A stretch of 64,000 nucleotides of DNA, taken from contig NZ_JAIHOO010000001.1 in NCBI RefSeq assembly GCF_019733395.1, positions 2,914,501 through 2,978,500 on the forward strand. Direction: 5' to 3'. The notes below the pieces were generated by a model. That model saw only the letters and a program-made list of their open reading frames with translations, had not been told where the DNA came from and did not search any database. The position numbers and the translations under genes were made by a program. Shown here piece by piece: positions 1 to 9,347 of this stretch. Source of the DNA: Lysobacter sp. BMK333-48F3 (GTDB taxonomy: Bacteria > Pseudomonadota > Gammaproteobacteria > Xanthomonadales > Xanthomonadaceae). Numbering within the stretch: position 1 is the stretch's first letter; each line of letters begins with the position of its first letter.

Positions 1-643
1 GGGTCGCGCCCATGTCGGCGGCCAGCTTGAGGCGGAAGTCGTTGACGTCGGTGACCACCACGTTGCGCGCGCCGATGTGCTTGCAGATGCCGGCGGCGAT
101 GATGCCGATCGGGCCGGCGCCGGTGATCAGCACGTCCTCGCCGACCACGTCGAACTCCAGCGCGCAATGCGCGGCGTTGCCGTAGGGATCGAAGAACGCG
201 GCCAGTTCGCTCGGGATCTGGTCCGGGATCGGCCACAGGTTGCTGGCCGGCATGACGATGTACTCGGCGAAGGCGCCGTTGCGGTTGACGCCGATGCCGG
301 TGGTGTTCGGGCACAGGTGCTGGCGGCCGGCGCGGCAGTTGCGGCAATGGCCGCAGACGATGTGGCCTTCGGCCGAGACGCGTTGGCCCGGACGGTAGCC
401 GGTGACGCCGGGGCCGAGGTCGACGATGCGGCCGACGAACTCGTGGCCGATCACCAGGCCCGGCTTGATCGTGCGCTGGCTCCAGTCGTCCCACAGGTAG
501 ATGTGCAGGTCGGTGCCGCAGATCGCGGTTTTCTCGAGCTTGATCAGCACCTCGTTCGGACCCGGCACCGGTACCGGCACGTCTTCCATCCAGATGCCCT
601 TGCCGGCTTCGCGCTTGACCAGTGCCTTCATCGTTTGCGTCAT
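1..643 (-). CDS. tdh: L-threonine 3-dehydrogenase, 5' part (runs off the window)
   Basis: Zinc-dependent medium-chain dehydrogenase that oxidises L-threonine to 2-amino-3-ketobutyrate with NAD+, the first step of threonine breakdown to glycine. Reading the minus strand from 643 gives [19 protein letters not shown], then [10 protein letters not shown] (catalytic-zinc cysteine), GHEFVG, a structural-zinc cluster [15 protein letters not shown], and the start of the NAD-binding domain at GAGPIGI. About 214 residues are present, and the C-terminal part lies beyond position 1. The ATG at 643 was chosen because AGGTAA lies about 8-11 bases upstream. The E. coli-like start MKAL (631) is the alternative. 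No partner gene (kbl) is visible. Confidence 0.93.
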   Translation of the reverse strand, partial: MTQTMKALVKREAGKGIWMEDVPVPVPGPNEVLIKLEKTAICGTDLHIYLWDDWSQRTIKPGLVIGHEFVGRIVDLGPGVTGYRPGQRVSAEGHIVCGHCRNCRAGRQHLCPNTTGIGVNRNGAFAEYIVMPASNLWPIPDQIPSELAAFFDPYGNAAHCALEFDVVGEDVLITGAGPIGIIAAGICKHIGARNVVVTDVNDFRLKLAADMGAT

Positions 644-790
644 GGGGGTCGTTACCTGAGAGCCGCGGCGGCGCCGCGCGGGAAAGAAGCGCGAATTATA
701 CGCCGCCGCCCGGGGCGGGGCCGGGCCCGGGTTTGCCGGGGTCGGCCGGCTTGGCCTATCGTCGCGGCTTCGTAATGTTCCGGAACGACC

Positions 791-2944
791 ATGCGCCCCC
801 GTGTGTTAGCCCTGTCCCTGGCCTTGTGCGCCACCGCCGCCCAGGCCGATGAAGGCATGTGGATGCCCTCGCAGCTGCCCGATATCGCGCCCCAGCTGCG
901 CGCCGCCGGTTTCCAGGGCGACCCCGCCGGCCTGGCCGAGCTGACCCGCGCGCCGATGAACGCGGTGGTCAAGGTCGGCGGCGCCACCGGCGCCTTCGTT
1001 TCCGCCGACGGCCTGGTGCTGACCAACCACCACGTCGCCTTCGGCGTGATCCAGTACAACGCCAAGCCGGAGCGCGACCTGATCCACGACGGCTACGTCG
1101 CCGCCGACCGCGCCGCCGAGCTGCCGGCCAACCCGGACTTCCGCGTGCTGGTCACCACCGGCTTCGACAAGGTCACCGAGCGCGTGCTGAAGGATGCGCG
1201 CGGCAAGCGCGGCCGCGCCTACTACGACGCGGTCGACGCGGCGACCAAGTCGCTGGTCGCCGAATGCGAACGCGAGGCCGGTTACCGCTGCAGCGTCGCC
1301 AACATGTACTACGGCACCGACTTCTACCTGATCCGCCAGCTCGAGTTGCGCGACGTGCGCCTGGTGTACGCGCCGCCGGACAGCATCGGCAACTACGGCG
1401 ACGAGGTCGACAACTTCGTCTGGCCGCGCCACAGCGGCGATTTCACCCTGCTGCGCGCCTACGTCGGCCGCGACGGCAAGCCGGCCGACTATTCGCCCGA
1501 CAACGTGCCCTACGCGCCGCCGGGGCATCTGCAGATCGCCACCGACCCGGTGCGCGAAGGCGACTACGCCATGCTCGCCGGCTACCCGGGCGTGACCTTC
1601 CGCCACCGCATGGCCTCCGAGTTCGTCCAGCAGATCGAATGGCAGCTGCCGTCGCGGGTGGCGCTGTACGCCGGCATGATCAAGACCATCGAAGCCGCCG
1701 CCGCGGGCGACGCCGAGGCCAAGGTGCGCTACGCCGCCCAGGTCGCCGGCTTCAAGAACACCCTCAAGCGCGCCCAGGGCGAGCTCGACGGTCTGCGCCG
1801 CAGCGATGCGGTGCGGGTGCGCCGCGAGGACGAGGCGGCGATGCTGGCCTGGCTGGGCAAGCAGGCCGACGCGCGCGCGACCCGCGCCGACATCGACGCG
1901 ACCCAGAAGGTGCTCGACGCCGGCGCGGCCACCCGCGAGCGCGACCAGTTGCTGAGCGCGATCCGCAGCCAGGCGCAATTGCTCGGCGCCGCGCTGACCG
2001 TGCAGCGCCTGGCGCTGGAGCGGGCCAAGCCCGACGCCGAGCGCGAATCGGGCTACCAGCAGCGCGACGAGACCCTGATCGCCGGGCGCCTGAAGCAGGT
2101 CCAGCGGCGCTACTGGGCGCCGGTCGAGAAAGACCTGCTGCGCTACCTGCTGCTGCAGTACAAGGCGCTGCCGAAGACTCTGCGGGTGGCCGAAATCGAC
2201 CGCGTGTTCGAGGGCGAGGACGAGGCCGCGCTCAAGCGCAGCATCGACGCGGCGTACGCGCACACCGGTTTCGGCGAAGAGACCGCGCGCTTGCAGGCGA
2301 TGAAGAGCGACGCCAAGGCCTTACAGGCCGCGGAAGACTCGCTGTTGCGCGCCGCCGCGGCGCTGACGCCCGCGTTCGTGCGCATCGAGGAGGAGGGCAA
2401 GGCGCGCGAGGGCGAGCTGTTGCGCCTGCGCCCGGCCTACATGCGCGCCCTGATCGCCTACCGCCATTCGCAGGGCCGCGCGGTCTATCCCGACGCCAAC
2501 TCCACCTTGCGGGTCAGCTACGGCAAGGTCAGCACGATGGACCCGCGCGACGGGGTGAGCTATCGCGCCCTGACCACGGTCCAGGGCATCGTCGAGAAAC
2601 ACACCGGCAGCGCGCCGTTCGACGCGCCCAAGCCCTTGCGCGAGGCGATCGCCAAGGGCGATTTCGGCAGCACCGCCGATCCGCAGCTCAAGACCCAGAC
2701 GGTCGATTTCCTGACCAACCTGGACACCACCGGCGGCAACTCCGGCTCGCCGGTGCTGGACGCCCACGGCCGCCTGATCGGGCTGAACTTCGACAGCAAC
2801 TGGGAAGCGGTCAGCGCCAGCTGGATGTACGACCCGCGCTACAAGCGCGCGATCCACGTCGACATGCGCTACCTGCGCTGGCTGCTGGCCAAGGTGTATC
2901 CGGCGCCGCATCTGCTGAAGGAAATGCGGCTGCCGGCGGAGTGA
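791..2944 (+). CDS. S46 family dipeptidyl-peptidase, DPP11-like (Ser at the specificity position)
   Basis: Secreted or periplasmic serine exopeptidase that removes dipeptides from the N-terminus of oligopeptides. It has 717 residues, the usual S46 length, with a signal peptide of about 19 residues ending AAQA. The chymotrypsin-like half shows the catalytic-His motif TNHHVAFG (about 78-85), WPRHSGDF, and the nucleophile in [10 protein letters not shown] (Ser651). Eighteen residues later, in FDSNWE, position 669 is Ser. In this family Gly at that site marks DPP7 (hydrophobic P1) and Arg or Ser marks DPP11 (Asp/Glu P1), so an acidic preference is inferred. Unlike the next two paralogues, it has no Cys before the catalytic His (NHHV instead of NHHC). 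It is the first of three tandem paralogues on the same strand. Confidence 0.92.
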   Translation: MRPRVLALSLALCATAAQADEGMWMPSQLPDIAPQLRAAGFQGDPAGLAELTRAPMNAVVKVGGATGAFVSADGLVLTNHHVAFGVIQYNAKPERDLIHDGYVAADRAAELPANPDFRVLVTTGFDKVTERVLKDARGKRGRAYYDAVDAATKSLVAECEREAGYRCSVANMYYGTDFYLIRQLELRDVRLVYAPPDSIGNYGDEVDNFVWPRHSGDFTLLRAYVGRDGKPADYSPDNVPYAPPGHLQIATDPVREGDYAMLAGYPGVTFRHRMASEFVQQIEWQLPSRVALYAGMIKTIEAAAAGDAEAKVRYAAQVAGFKNTLKRAQGELDGLRRSDAVRVRREDEAAMLAWLGKQADARATRADIDATQKVLDAGAATRERDQLLSAIRSQAQLLGAALTVQRLALERAKPDAERESGYQQRDETLIAGRLKQVQRRYWAPVEKDLLRYLLLQYKALPKTLRVAEIDRVFEGEDEAALKRSIDAAYAHTGFGEETARLQAMKSDAKALQAAEDSLLRAAAALTPAFVRIEEEGKAREGELLRLRPAYMRALIAYRHSQGRAVYPDANSTLRVSYGKVSTMDPRDGVSYRALTTVQGIVEKHTGSAPFDAPKPLREAIAKGDFGSTADPQLKTQTVDFLTNLDTTGGNSGSPVLDAHGRLIGLNFDSNWEAVSASWMYDPRYKRAIHVDMRYLRWLLAKVYPAPHLLKEMRLPAE

Positions 2945-3085
2945 GGCGGGCGAGGAGATCGCGGACCGGAGCCGGGAGTCAGCGGGGTCATGCTTTCTGA
3001 TCTCCTGTCTCCCAAGCGCTATCTCCTTGATTCCATGGCAAGTTAAACTCGCAATCCAATTCTTTTGTCCATCAGGGGTATACGC

Positions 3086-5269
3086 ATGCGCTACACGACA
3101 TTGGCCGCGGCCGTCGCGGCAGGGACGCTGGGCTTGGGCCTGGCCACGACGGCCGGCGCCGTCGAAGGCATGTGGGTGCCGCAGCAGCTGCCGGAGATTT
3201 CCGCGCCGCTGAAGAAGGCCGGGCTCAAGCTCGACGCCAAGCAACTGGCCAACCTCACCGGCGACCCGATGGGCGCGGTGGTTTCGCTCGGCGGCTGCAC
3301 CGCCAGCTTCGTCTCCCCGCGCGGCCTGGTGGTGACCAACCACCACTGCGCCTACGGCGCGATCCAGCTCAACTCGACCGCGCAGAAGAACCTGATGCGC
3401 GACGGCTTCAACGCCGCCACGCCGGGCGAGGAAGTCTCCGCCGGCCCGGCCTCGCGCATCTACGTGCTCGACTCGATCCAGGACGTGACCGCGCAGATCA
3501 AGTCGGCGATCGACGAAGCGGTCGAGCCGATCGACCGCACTCACGCGCTGGAGACGGTGCAAAAGCGCCTGGTCGCCCAGTGCGAAGCCGAGCCGGGCTA
3601 CGGCTGCGAGGTCTACAGCTTCTTCGGCGGCAGCACCTACCGCCTGTTCCGCCGCATCGAGATCAAGGACGTGCGCCTGGTCTACGCGCCGCCCGGCAGC
3701 GTCGGCAACTACGGCGGCGAAGTCGACAACTGGATGTGGCCGCGCCACACCGGCGACTTCTCCTTCTACCGCGCCTACGTCGGCAAGGACGGCAAGCCGG
3801 CCGCGTACGCGAAGGACAACGTTCCCTACCAGCCCAAGCACTACCTGAAGATCGCCGACAAGCCGCTGGGCGAGGGCGATTTCGTCATGGTCGCCGGCTA
3901 CCCGGGCCGCACCAACCGCTACGCCCTGGCGGCCGAGTTCGACGCCACCGAGGACTGGACCTATCCGACCCTGTCCCAGCACTACAAGAACCTGGTCGCC
4001 CTGGTCGGCGAAACCGCGAAGAAGGACCCCGAGATCGGGGTCAAGTACGCCAGCACCGTGCGCGGCTGGCAGAACACGCTGAAGAACTACGACGGCCAGC
4101 TGGAAGGCTTCGGCCGCGTCGGCGTGGCCAAGAAGAAGCACGCCGACGAAGAGGCGGTGCTGGCCTGGTTGAACAAGCGCGGCAAGGCCGGCGCGCCGGC
4201 GCTGGCCGGCCACGCCAAGCTGGTCGAGCAGATCGAAGCCGCCAACGCCCACCGCGACCGCGACCTGGTGTTCTCGCAGCTGCGACGGTTCGGCGTGATC
4301 GCCGCTTCGGGTACCCTGTACCGGCTCGCGGTCGAGCGCGCCAAGCCCGACGCCGAGCGCGAGCCCGGCTACCAGCAGCGCGATCTGCCGTCGATCAAGG
4401 CCGCGCTGGAGCAGATGGAGCGCCGCTACGATCCGCGCATGGACCGCGAGCTGCAGGCCTATTGGCTGCGCGAGTACGTCAAGCTGCCGGCCGGCGAGCG
4501 CATCGCCGAACTCGACCGTTGGCTCGGCGGCAGCGACGAGAAGGCGATCAAGCGCGGCCTGGACAAGCTGGCCAAGACCAAGCTGGGCGGCACCAAGGAG
4601 CGCCTGGCGCTGATCGACGACGACCGCGCCGCGATGGACAAGAGCCGCGATCCGGCGATCCAGCTGGCCAAGGCGCTGTACCCGGCGGTGCTGCGCCTGG
4701 AGCAGGAGAGCAAGGCCCGCGAAGGCGAGGCGCTGGTCGCGCGCCCGGCCTACCTGCAGGGCGTGATCGACTACCGCAAGAGCAAGAAGCAGGCGGTCTA
4801 CCCCGACGCCAACTCGACCCTGCGCATCACCTTCGGCAACGTCAAGGCCTACACCAAGCTCGACGGCAGCAAGCAGGCCGCGTTCACCAAGCTCGAGGAA
4901 GTCGCGGCCAAGGCCACCGGCGAGGAGCCCTTCGACGCGCCGCAGAGCCTGCTCGACGCGATCGCCGGCAAGCAGTACGGCGGCCTGGCCGACAAGCGCC
5001 TGAAGACGGTGCCGGTGAACTTCCTCTCCGACCTGGACATCACCGGCGGCAACTCCGGCTCGCCGGTGCTCGACGGCGAGGGCAAGCTGGTCGGCCTGGC
5101 CTTCGACGGCAACTGGGAATCGGTGAGCTCGAACTGGCTGTTCGACCCGACCATGACCCGGATGATCTCGGTCGACCAGCGCTACATGCGCTGGATCATG
5201 CAGGAGGTCTACCCGGCGCCGCAGCTGCTGACCGAGCTGGGCGTGCCGGCGCAGAAGCCGAAGAAGTAA
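3086..5269 (+). CDS. S46 family dipeptidyl-peptidase, DPP7-like (Gly at the specificity position)
   Basis: Secreted S46 serine dipeptidyl-peptidase of 727 residues. The ATG at 3086 (MRYTTLAAAVAAG) was chosen because AGGGG lies 8-10 bases upstream and a clean signal peptide follows (cut after TAGA). The in-frame TTG at 3065 would only add a non-signal-like extension. Motifs are GGCTASF, TNHHCAYG, WPRHTGDF and [10 protein letters not shown] (Ser657). The specificity residue, 18 further on, is Gly675 in FDGNWE, the DPP7 signature for bulky hydrophobic P1 residues. Two Cys before and at the catalytic-His loop (GGC, NHHC) may form a disulfide. A Rho-independent terminator follows at about 5299-5329. 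Confidence 0.93.
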   Translation: MRYTTLAAAVAAGTLGLGLATTAGAVEGMWVPQQLPEISAPLKKAGLKLDAKQLANLTGDPMGAVVSLGGCTASFVSPRGLVVTNHHCAYGAIQLNSTAQKNLMRDGFNAATPGEEVSAGPASRIYVLDSIQDVTAQIKSAIDEAVEPIDRTHALETVQKRLVAQCEAEPGYGCEVYSFFGGSTYRLFRRIEIKDVRLVYAPPGSVGNYGGEVDNWMWPRHTGDFSFYRAYVGKDGKPAAYAKDNVPYQPKHYLKIADKPLGEGDFVMVAGYPGRTNRYALAAEFDATEDWTYPTLSQHYKNLVALVGETAKKDPEIGVKYASTVRGWQNTLKNYDGQLEGFGRVGVAKKKHADEEAVLAWLNKRGKAGAPALAGHAKLVEQIEAANAHRDRDLVFSQLRRFGVIAASGTLYRLAVERAKPDAEREPGYQQRDLPSIKAALEQMERRYDPRMDRELQAYWLREYVKLPAGERIAELDRWLGGSDEKAIKRGLDKLAKTKLGGTKERLALIDDDRAAMDKSRDPAIQLAKALYPAVLRLEQESKAREGEALVARPAYLQGVIDYRKSKKQAVYPDANSTLRITFGNVKAYTKLDGSKQAAFTKLEEVAAKATGEEPFDAPQSLLDAIAGKQYGGLADKRLKTVPVNFLSDLDITGGNSGSPVLDGEGKLVGLAFDGNWESVSSNWLFDPTMTRMISVDQRYMRWIMQEVYPAPQLLTELGVPAQKPKK

Positions 5270-5298
5270 CGCGCGCTTCCTCGCTGCGTTCGATGCAG

Positions 5299-5329
5299 AA
5301 ACGCCGGCTGCCTAGCGGCCGGCGTTTTT
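5299..5329 (+). terminator. Rho-independent terminator after the DPP7-like gene
   Basis: Stem AACGCCGGC (5300-5308) pairs with GCCGGCGTT (5318-5326) around a 9-base loop and is followed by TTTTTCTTT. It lies 30 bases after the stop codon of the second S46 gene, so the third S46 gene probably has its own promoter. Confidence 0.8.
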
Positions 5330-5358
5330 CTTTGCGCGGCTGGCCAAGTGCGGCTTTC

Positions 5359-5506
5359 GTAGGAGCGGCGTGAGCCGCGACATCCGAAGCGGTGTACGCA
5401 AGCGCCGCCGGGCTGCGGACGCCAGGCGCACGCGGTACCGTGCGAGGTTTCGGTTGACGACGTGGTATTTCACCGCGTCGGATGTCGCGGCTCACGCCGC
5501 TCCTAC
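5359..5506. repeat. Dispersed extragenic palindrome, copy A
   Basis: The left arm starts TAGGAGCGGCGTGAGCCG (5360 on) and its reverse complement ends the element at 5484-5506. The arms continue inward with ATCCGAAGCGGTG against CACCGCGTCGGAT (one mismatch), giving a potential stem of about 36 bp around a loop of about 75 bases. Three further copies are in the window (7952, 42261, 49559), all outside genes. It resembles the REP-type palindromes common in xanthomonads and pseudomonads. It has no coding content. Confidence 0.85.
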
Positions 5507-5555
5507 AGAGACAGGTTTCGGGAGGACTCGGAAAGAGTCCATGCTTTTGCTTTTG

Positions 5556-5586
5556 CCAATCCCCAATCCCCAATCCCCAATCCCGG
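5556..5586 (-). repeat. G-tract heptad repeat (GGGGATT)n
   Basis: Four CCCC/CCC tracts separated by AAT on the plus strand, so the minus strand reads (GGGGATT)n. Related G-tract repeats occur at about 34617-34637 and 58657-58685, each also downstream of a gene end. Four runs of three or more G could form a quadruplex. The function is unknown. Confidence 0.6.
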
Positions 5587-5745
5587 CATTAACGGAAATT
5601 TAGCTTCCGCGTTCGCGCAACCTGAGCGTTCGGTAAAGCCGCGCTTCGGCCCGCTGCCGCTCGATCGCCGCCGGCCGCATCCGGCATGGCCTTGGCCGAA
5701 ACAGCCGAGCTAGACTCGTCCTCCCTCGGTCGATCGGACGTCTGG

Positions 5746-7941
5746 ATGCGATACACGGTGCTGGCCCGCGCGGTGGCTCTGGCAGGAGGCTTGTTCGGCT
5801 TGGCGGCCTGGAACGGCCCCGCGCACGCGGTCGAGGGCTTGTGGACGCCGTCGCAATGGCCCGAACTGGCGCCGCAGCTCAAGCAGGCCGGGCTGCGCGC
5901 CGCGCCCAAGCAACTGGCGCAATGGGCCGACCCCAAGGGCGATCCGCTCGGCGCGGTGGTGCCGCTGGGCAGTTGCACCGCCAGCTTCGTCTCGCCCAAG
6001 GGCCTGCTGCTGACCAACCATCACTGCGCGCTCGGCGCGATCGCGCTCAACTCCACCGCGCAGAAGAACCTGCGCCGCGACGGCTTGCGCACCGGCACCA
6101 ACAACGACGAGGTGTCGGCCGGGCCGAACGCGCGCATCTTCGTGCTCGACGCGGTGCAGGACGTGACCGAGCGGGTGCGCAGCGCGCTGGGCGCCGCGGC
6201 CGATCCGCTGGCGCGGATCGCCGCGCTCGACGCGCTGGAGCGGCAGTTGATCGACGAGTGCCAATCCGAGCCCGGTTATGCCTGCCGTCTGTACAGCTAC
6301 AGCGGCGGCAATCGCTACCAGCTCCAGCGCAACATCGAAATCCGCGACCTGCGCCTGGTCTACGCGCCGCCGGACAGCATCGGCAACTTCGGCGGCGAGA
6401 ACGACAACTGGATGTGGCCGCGCCACACCGGCGACTTCGCCTTCTACCGCGCCTACGTCGGCCAGGACGGCAAGCCGGCGGCGTTCGCGATCGACAACGT
6501 GCCCTATCAGCCCAAGCGTTGGCTCAAGATCGCCGACAAGCCGCTGGGCGCCGGCGATTTCGTCGCCGTGGCCGGCTTCCCCAGCCTGACCAACCGCTAT
6601 GCGATGGCCGACGATTTCGCCGCCAATGCCGAGTGGACCTATCCGACCGTGGCCGGGCATTACCGCCGCCTGGCCGCGTTGGTCGAAGCCGAGACGCGCA
6701 AGAACCCCGAGATCGCCGCCAAGTACGCCTCGACCGTGCGCGGCTGGCAAGGCGCGGCGATCAACTACGACCGCCAGGTCGAAGGCTTGCGCCGCGCCGG
6801 CGCGGCCCAGGCCAAGCGCGAGGAGGAAACCGCGCTGCTGGCCTGGCTGCGCAAGCAGGGCGCGGCCGGCGAGCCGGCGTTGGCCGCGCACGCGCGCCTG
6901 CTCGAACTCGGCGCGCAATCGCGCGCGGTGCGCGAGCGCGAGCTGATCCTGAGCCAGTTGTTCGCTACCGGCTCGCTCGGCGCGGCGACCCAGCTTTACC
7001 GCGCTTCGATCGAACGCGCCAAGCCCGATGCGCAACGCGAGTCGGGCTATCGCGAGCGCGATGCGGCCGGCTTCGAGAACGGCCTGCGCCAGGCCGACCG
7101 CCGCTCCGATCCGCGCGTGGACCGGGCGCTGTACGACTATTGGCTGCGCGAATACCTCAAACTGGCCAAGGAACAGCGCGTCGCCGCGCTCGACCAATGG
7201 CTGGAAGGCGAGGACGACAAGGCGGTCAAGCGCGCGCTCGACCGGCTGGGCAAGTCGCGCCTGGGCACGCCGGAGCTGCGCGCCAACTGGCTCAAGGCCG
7301 ACCGCGCGGCGTTCGAGAAGAGCAAGGACGGCGCGATCCAGTTCGCGATCGCGGCGATGCCGACCCTGCTGCAGTCCGAGCGCGAGATCCGCAACCGCGC
7401 CGGCGAGACCCTCGGCGTGCGGCCGGCCTACCTCAAGGCGCTGGCCGATTACCGCAAGAGCCAGGGCCGCGTCGCCTATCCCGACGCCAACGGTTCTCTG
7501 CGGTTGAGCTATGGCAGCGTGACCGCCTACACCAAGGACAGCGGCGCCAAGCAATTGCCGTTCACCCGGGTCGAGGAGATCGCCGCGCGCCACACCGGCA
7601 GCGAGCCGTTCAAGGCGCCACCGGTGCTGCTGGAGGGCATCCGCACCAAGCGTTACGGCGCGTTGGCCGACAAGCGCCTGGGCTCGTTGCCGGTGAACTT
7701 CCTGTCCGACCTGGACATCAGCGGCGGCAATTCCGGCTCGCCGGTGCTGGACGCGCAGGGCAAGCTGGCCGGGCTGGTGTTCGACAGCAATCTGGAATCG
7801 GTGAGCGCGAGCTGGGCGTTCGACCCGGCGACGACGCGGACGATTTCGGTCGACCAGCGCTACCTGCGCTGGATCATGCAGGAAGTGTTCCCGGCGCCGC
7901 GCCTGCTGGCCGAAATGGGCGTCCCCGCCGGCGGCAAATAA
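5746..7941 (+). CDS. S46 family dipeptidyl-peptidase, DPP11-like (Ser at the specificity position)
   Basis: Third tandem S46 peptidase, 731 residues from the ATG at 5746 (MRYTVLARAVALAGG), which gives a signal peptide ending at AHA. The longer in-frame start at 5686 adds 20 residues unlike a signal peptide. Family motifs are GSCTASF, TNHHCALG, WPRHTGDF and [10 protein letters not shown] (Ser663). The specificity position, 18 residues later, is Ser681 (FDSNLE), so DPP11-like cleavage after acidic residues is inferred. The Trp that follows in both paralogues (NWE) is Leu here (NLE), so substrate preference may differ again. It aligns end to end with the second copy, indicating gene duplication. 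Confidence 0.92.
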   Translation: MRYTVLARAVALAGGLFGLAAWNGPAHAVEGLWTPSQWPELAPQLKQAGLRAAPKQLAQWADPKGDPLGAVVPLGSCTASFVSPKGLLLTNHHCALGAIALNSTAQKNLRRDGLRTGTNNDEVSAGPNARIFVLDAVQDVTERVRSALGAAADPLARIAALDALERQLIDECQSEPGYACRLYSYSGGNRYQLQRNIEIRDLRLVYAPPDSIGNFGGENDNWMWPRHTGDFAFYRAYVGQDGKPAAFAIDNVPYQPKRWLKIADKPLGAGDFVAVAGFPSLTNRYAMADDFAANAEWTYPTVAGHYRRLAALVEAETRKNPEIAAKYASTVRGWQGAAINYDRQVEGLRRAGAAQAKREEETALLAWLRKQGAAGEPALAAHARLLELGAQSRAVRERELILSQLFATGSLGAATQLYRASIERAKPDAQRESGYRERDAAGFENGLRQADRRSDPRVDRALYDYWLREYLKLAKEQRVAALDQWLEGEDDKAVKRALDRLGKSRLGTPELRANWLKADRAAFEKSKDGAIQFAIAAMPTLLQSEREIRNRAGETLGVRPAYLKALADYRKSQGRVAYPDANGSLRLSYGSVTAYTKDSGAKQLPFTRVEEIAARHTGSEPFKAPPVLLEGIRTKRYGALADKRLGSLPVNFLSDLDISGGNSGSPVLDAQGKLAGLVFDSNLESVSASWAFDPATTRTISVDQRYLRWIMQEVFPAPRLLAEMGVPAGGK

Positions 7942-7951
7942 CGCCGCTTCT

Positions 7952-8115
7952 TGTAGGAGCGGCGTGAGCCGCGACCAACCGAAGCGACGCGATACCACAC
8001 TTCCGGCCGAAGCCGCGTCGCGACAAGACCGATTGCCTTTGCAGGGTCGGTCCTGGCTTCGGAAGTCCCGCTCGCGCACCTCGCTCCGGCTGTCGCGGCT
8101 CACGCCGCTCCTACA
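7952..8115. repeat. Dispersed extragenic palindrome, copy B
   Basis: Same element as copy A. The left arm TAGGAGCGGCGTGAGCCG begins at 7954 and its reverse complement ends at 8115. It lies between the convergent ends of the third S46 gene and the small secreted-protein gene on the minus strand, starting 10 bases after the S46 stop codon. Confidence 0.85.
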
Positions 8116-8175
8116 GGTGGATTACGCCGCTTTCAGGCGAACGAGCGCGTGCGGCACATACGGCGGCCCCAACGA

Positions 8176-8202
8176 CGAAGGGCCGGCGAGGCCGGCCCTT
8201 CG
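8176..8202. terminator. Convergent-end hairpin
   Basis: Perfect 12-bp stem CGAAGGGCCGGC / GCCGGCCCTTCG with loop GAG, 23 bases past the stop codon of the minus-strand gene at 8226. On the minus strand it is followed by TCGTCGTT, a poor U-tract. It is a probable terminator or mRNA-end stabiliser. Confidence 0.6.
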
Positions 8203-8225
8203 ATACATCGAACGCGCGCGGCGAA

Positions 8226-8453
8226 TCAACGCGGATTGCAGACCAGGTGGCCGACGCTGTACTTCGAGGTGCGGACGCCGGATTCGGTCAGCACGCCTTC
8301 GCAGCTCATCTGGGCCTGGCCGACGACGTTGCCGCTGGCGTCGAAGTAGACGTAGAACTCGCCGATTTCGTCCGGACCCGGCGGGCGGGCGAGGGTGGTG
8401 GTGGCGACCAGGGCGGCGACCAGGCCGAGACCGAGGGCAAACGACTTACGCAT
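8226..8453 (-). CDS. Small secreted protein, DUF6289-like, paralogue 1
   Basis: A 75-residue protein. The start at 8453 (MRKSFALGLGLVAALVATT) gives a typical signal peptide, whereas the longer open frame to 8561 adds an unlikely arginine-rich leader. The mature part holds the GEFYVYFDASGNVVGQ motif and two cysteines (MSC and HLVC), probably a disulfide. It is paralogous to the next gene upstream, with the same order: signal peptide, proline/glycine-rich hinge, aromatic-FDA/YDANG turn, two Cys. The match to DUF6289-type small exported proteins is from memory of the family pattern. The function is unknown. Confidence 0.75.
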   Translation of the reverse strand: MRKSFALGLGLVAALVATTTLARPPGPDEIGEFYVYFDASGNVVGQAQMSCEGVLTESGVRTSKYSVGHLVCNPR

Positions 8454-8716
8454 GGCGAACTCCTTATCGTGCAGTGGCGTTGCTAGGAAGATCCGGCGCG
8501 AGGGCCGGAGGTTGGCGATGTCTGCGCACGCGCGGGACGGCTCGCGCCAAGCGTCGCTCACGCTCGGCGGCGTGCGTACGCCGCATGCTGCACAGACCGG
8601 TGACTCGAGTACGGTAACGACGATGCGTCCGCGAGGCTGCGACGCGCGCGGTCCGGATGTTGGCGGCTTCCCGATCCCGGACGCGGCTTGCGCGCAACGC
8701 GCGAGCGCTCATGCGA

Positions 8717-8947
8717 TCAGTTCGGATCCGGATCGCAGATGAAATAGCCGTCGCTGTAGTTCTTGGTGAACGTGCCCCACGACGAGCGGGTGTTGTCGCA
8801 GTTGATGGCCTGGTAGCCGACCACGCTGCCGTTGGCGTCGTAGTAGTAATAGAACTGGCCCGGACCGGTGGGACCGATCGCGGCGACCGCGGCGCCGACC
8901 GCGGCGAGCGCCGCGAAGCCGAGCGTCAGAGCGAGTTTCTTGCGCAT
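8717..8947 (-). CDS. Small secreted protein, DUF6289-like, paralogue 2
   Basis: A 76-residue protein starting at 8947 (MRKKLALTLGFAALAAVGAA), preceded by AGAGAG about 7 bases upstream. The longer open frame to 9145 is not signal-like. The mature part begins IGPTGPGQFYYYYDANGSVVG and carries two Cys (INCDN, FICDPDPN). The turn motif YYDANGSVVG and the Cys spacing match the downstream paralogue FDASGNVVG, so the pair arose by tandem duplication. It is probably an exported, disulfide-bonded small protein. The role is unknown. Confidence 0.75.
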   Translation of the reverse strand: MRKKLALTLGFAALAAVGAAVAAIGPTGPGQFYYYYDANGSVVGYQAINCDNTRSSWGTFTKNYSDGYFICDPDPN

Positions 8948-9347
8948 GGCGTTCTCTCTTCGGATGCCGGCACGGTGCCGGCGCGAAGACGCTAGGACGG
9001 CAGTCGCGATTCCACAATGTGCCGTTGTGCTCGCAATCGTATCTTTGTGACGCGGGTCCACGGCGCCATCGAAAATTGCTTGTCGCTGCACACAAGCGCT
9101 GGTGTTCGCCGCCGCCGCGCGCGGCCGGCGCCTGCGCACTTGCATGCGCGCGCGCGCTGACTTAGGCTGCGCGGGCAGTCGCGGATTCCCATGCCAGCCG
9201 GCCCCGTCTCCCGACCCGTGTTCGATGCCGCCCCGCGCGGCGCCGCCGTCGGCGGCATCGCGGCCCGCCGTTCAGGGCCCGAGATCTTTCCGTAGTGCCG
9301 GCTCGCATTCGCTCCGTCGTCTGTCCCCACACGACCTGGAGCTTGCG
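8948..9347. other. Divergent intergenic region, 400 bp
   Basis: This region separates the small secreted-protein gene (minus strand) from serA (plus strand) and must hold both promoters. The only structure I see is an imperfect inverted repeat CACAA...TTGTG at 9013-9029, about 70 bases upstream of the minus-strand start, and a GC hairpin next to that start. No further gene, repeat or recognisable riboswitch was found. Confidence 0.5.

Noticed and set aside
77-775. Plus-strand open frame over tdh
   Set aside because: The minus strand encodes a well-conserved threonine dehydrogenase with zinc motifs. The plus-strand translation is shadow sequence.
806-2263. Long open frames antisense to, or out of frame with, S46 genes (also 859-3000, 3172-5373, 5710-8103)
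   Set aside because: They lie opposite or out of frame with genes that carry full S46 motifs. Their translations are Arg/Ala/Gly-rich with no domain, as expected from very high GC at third positions.
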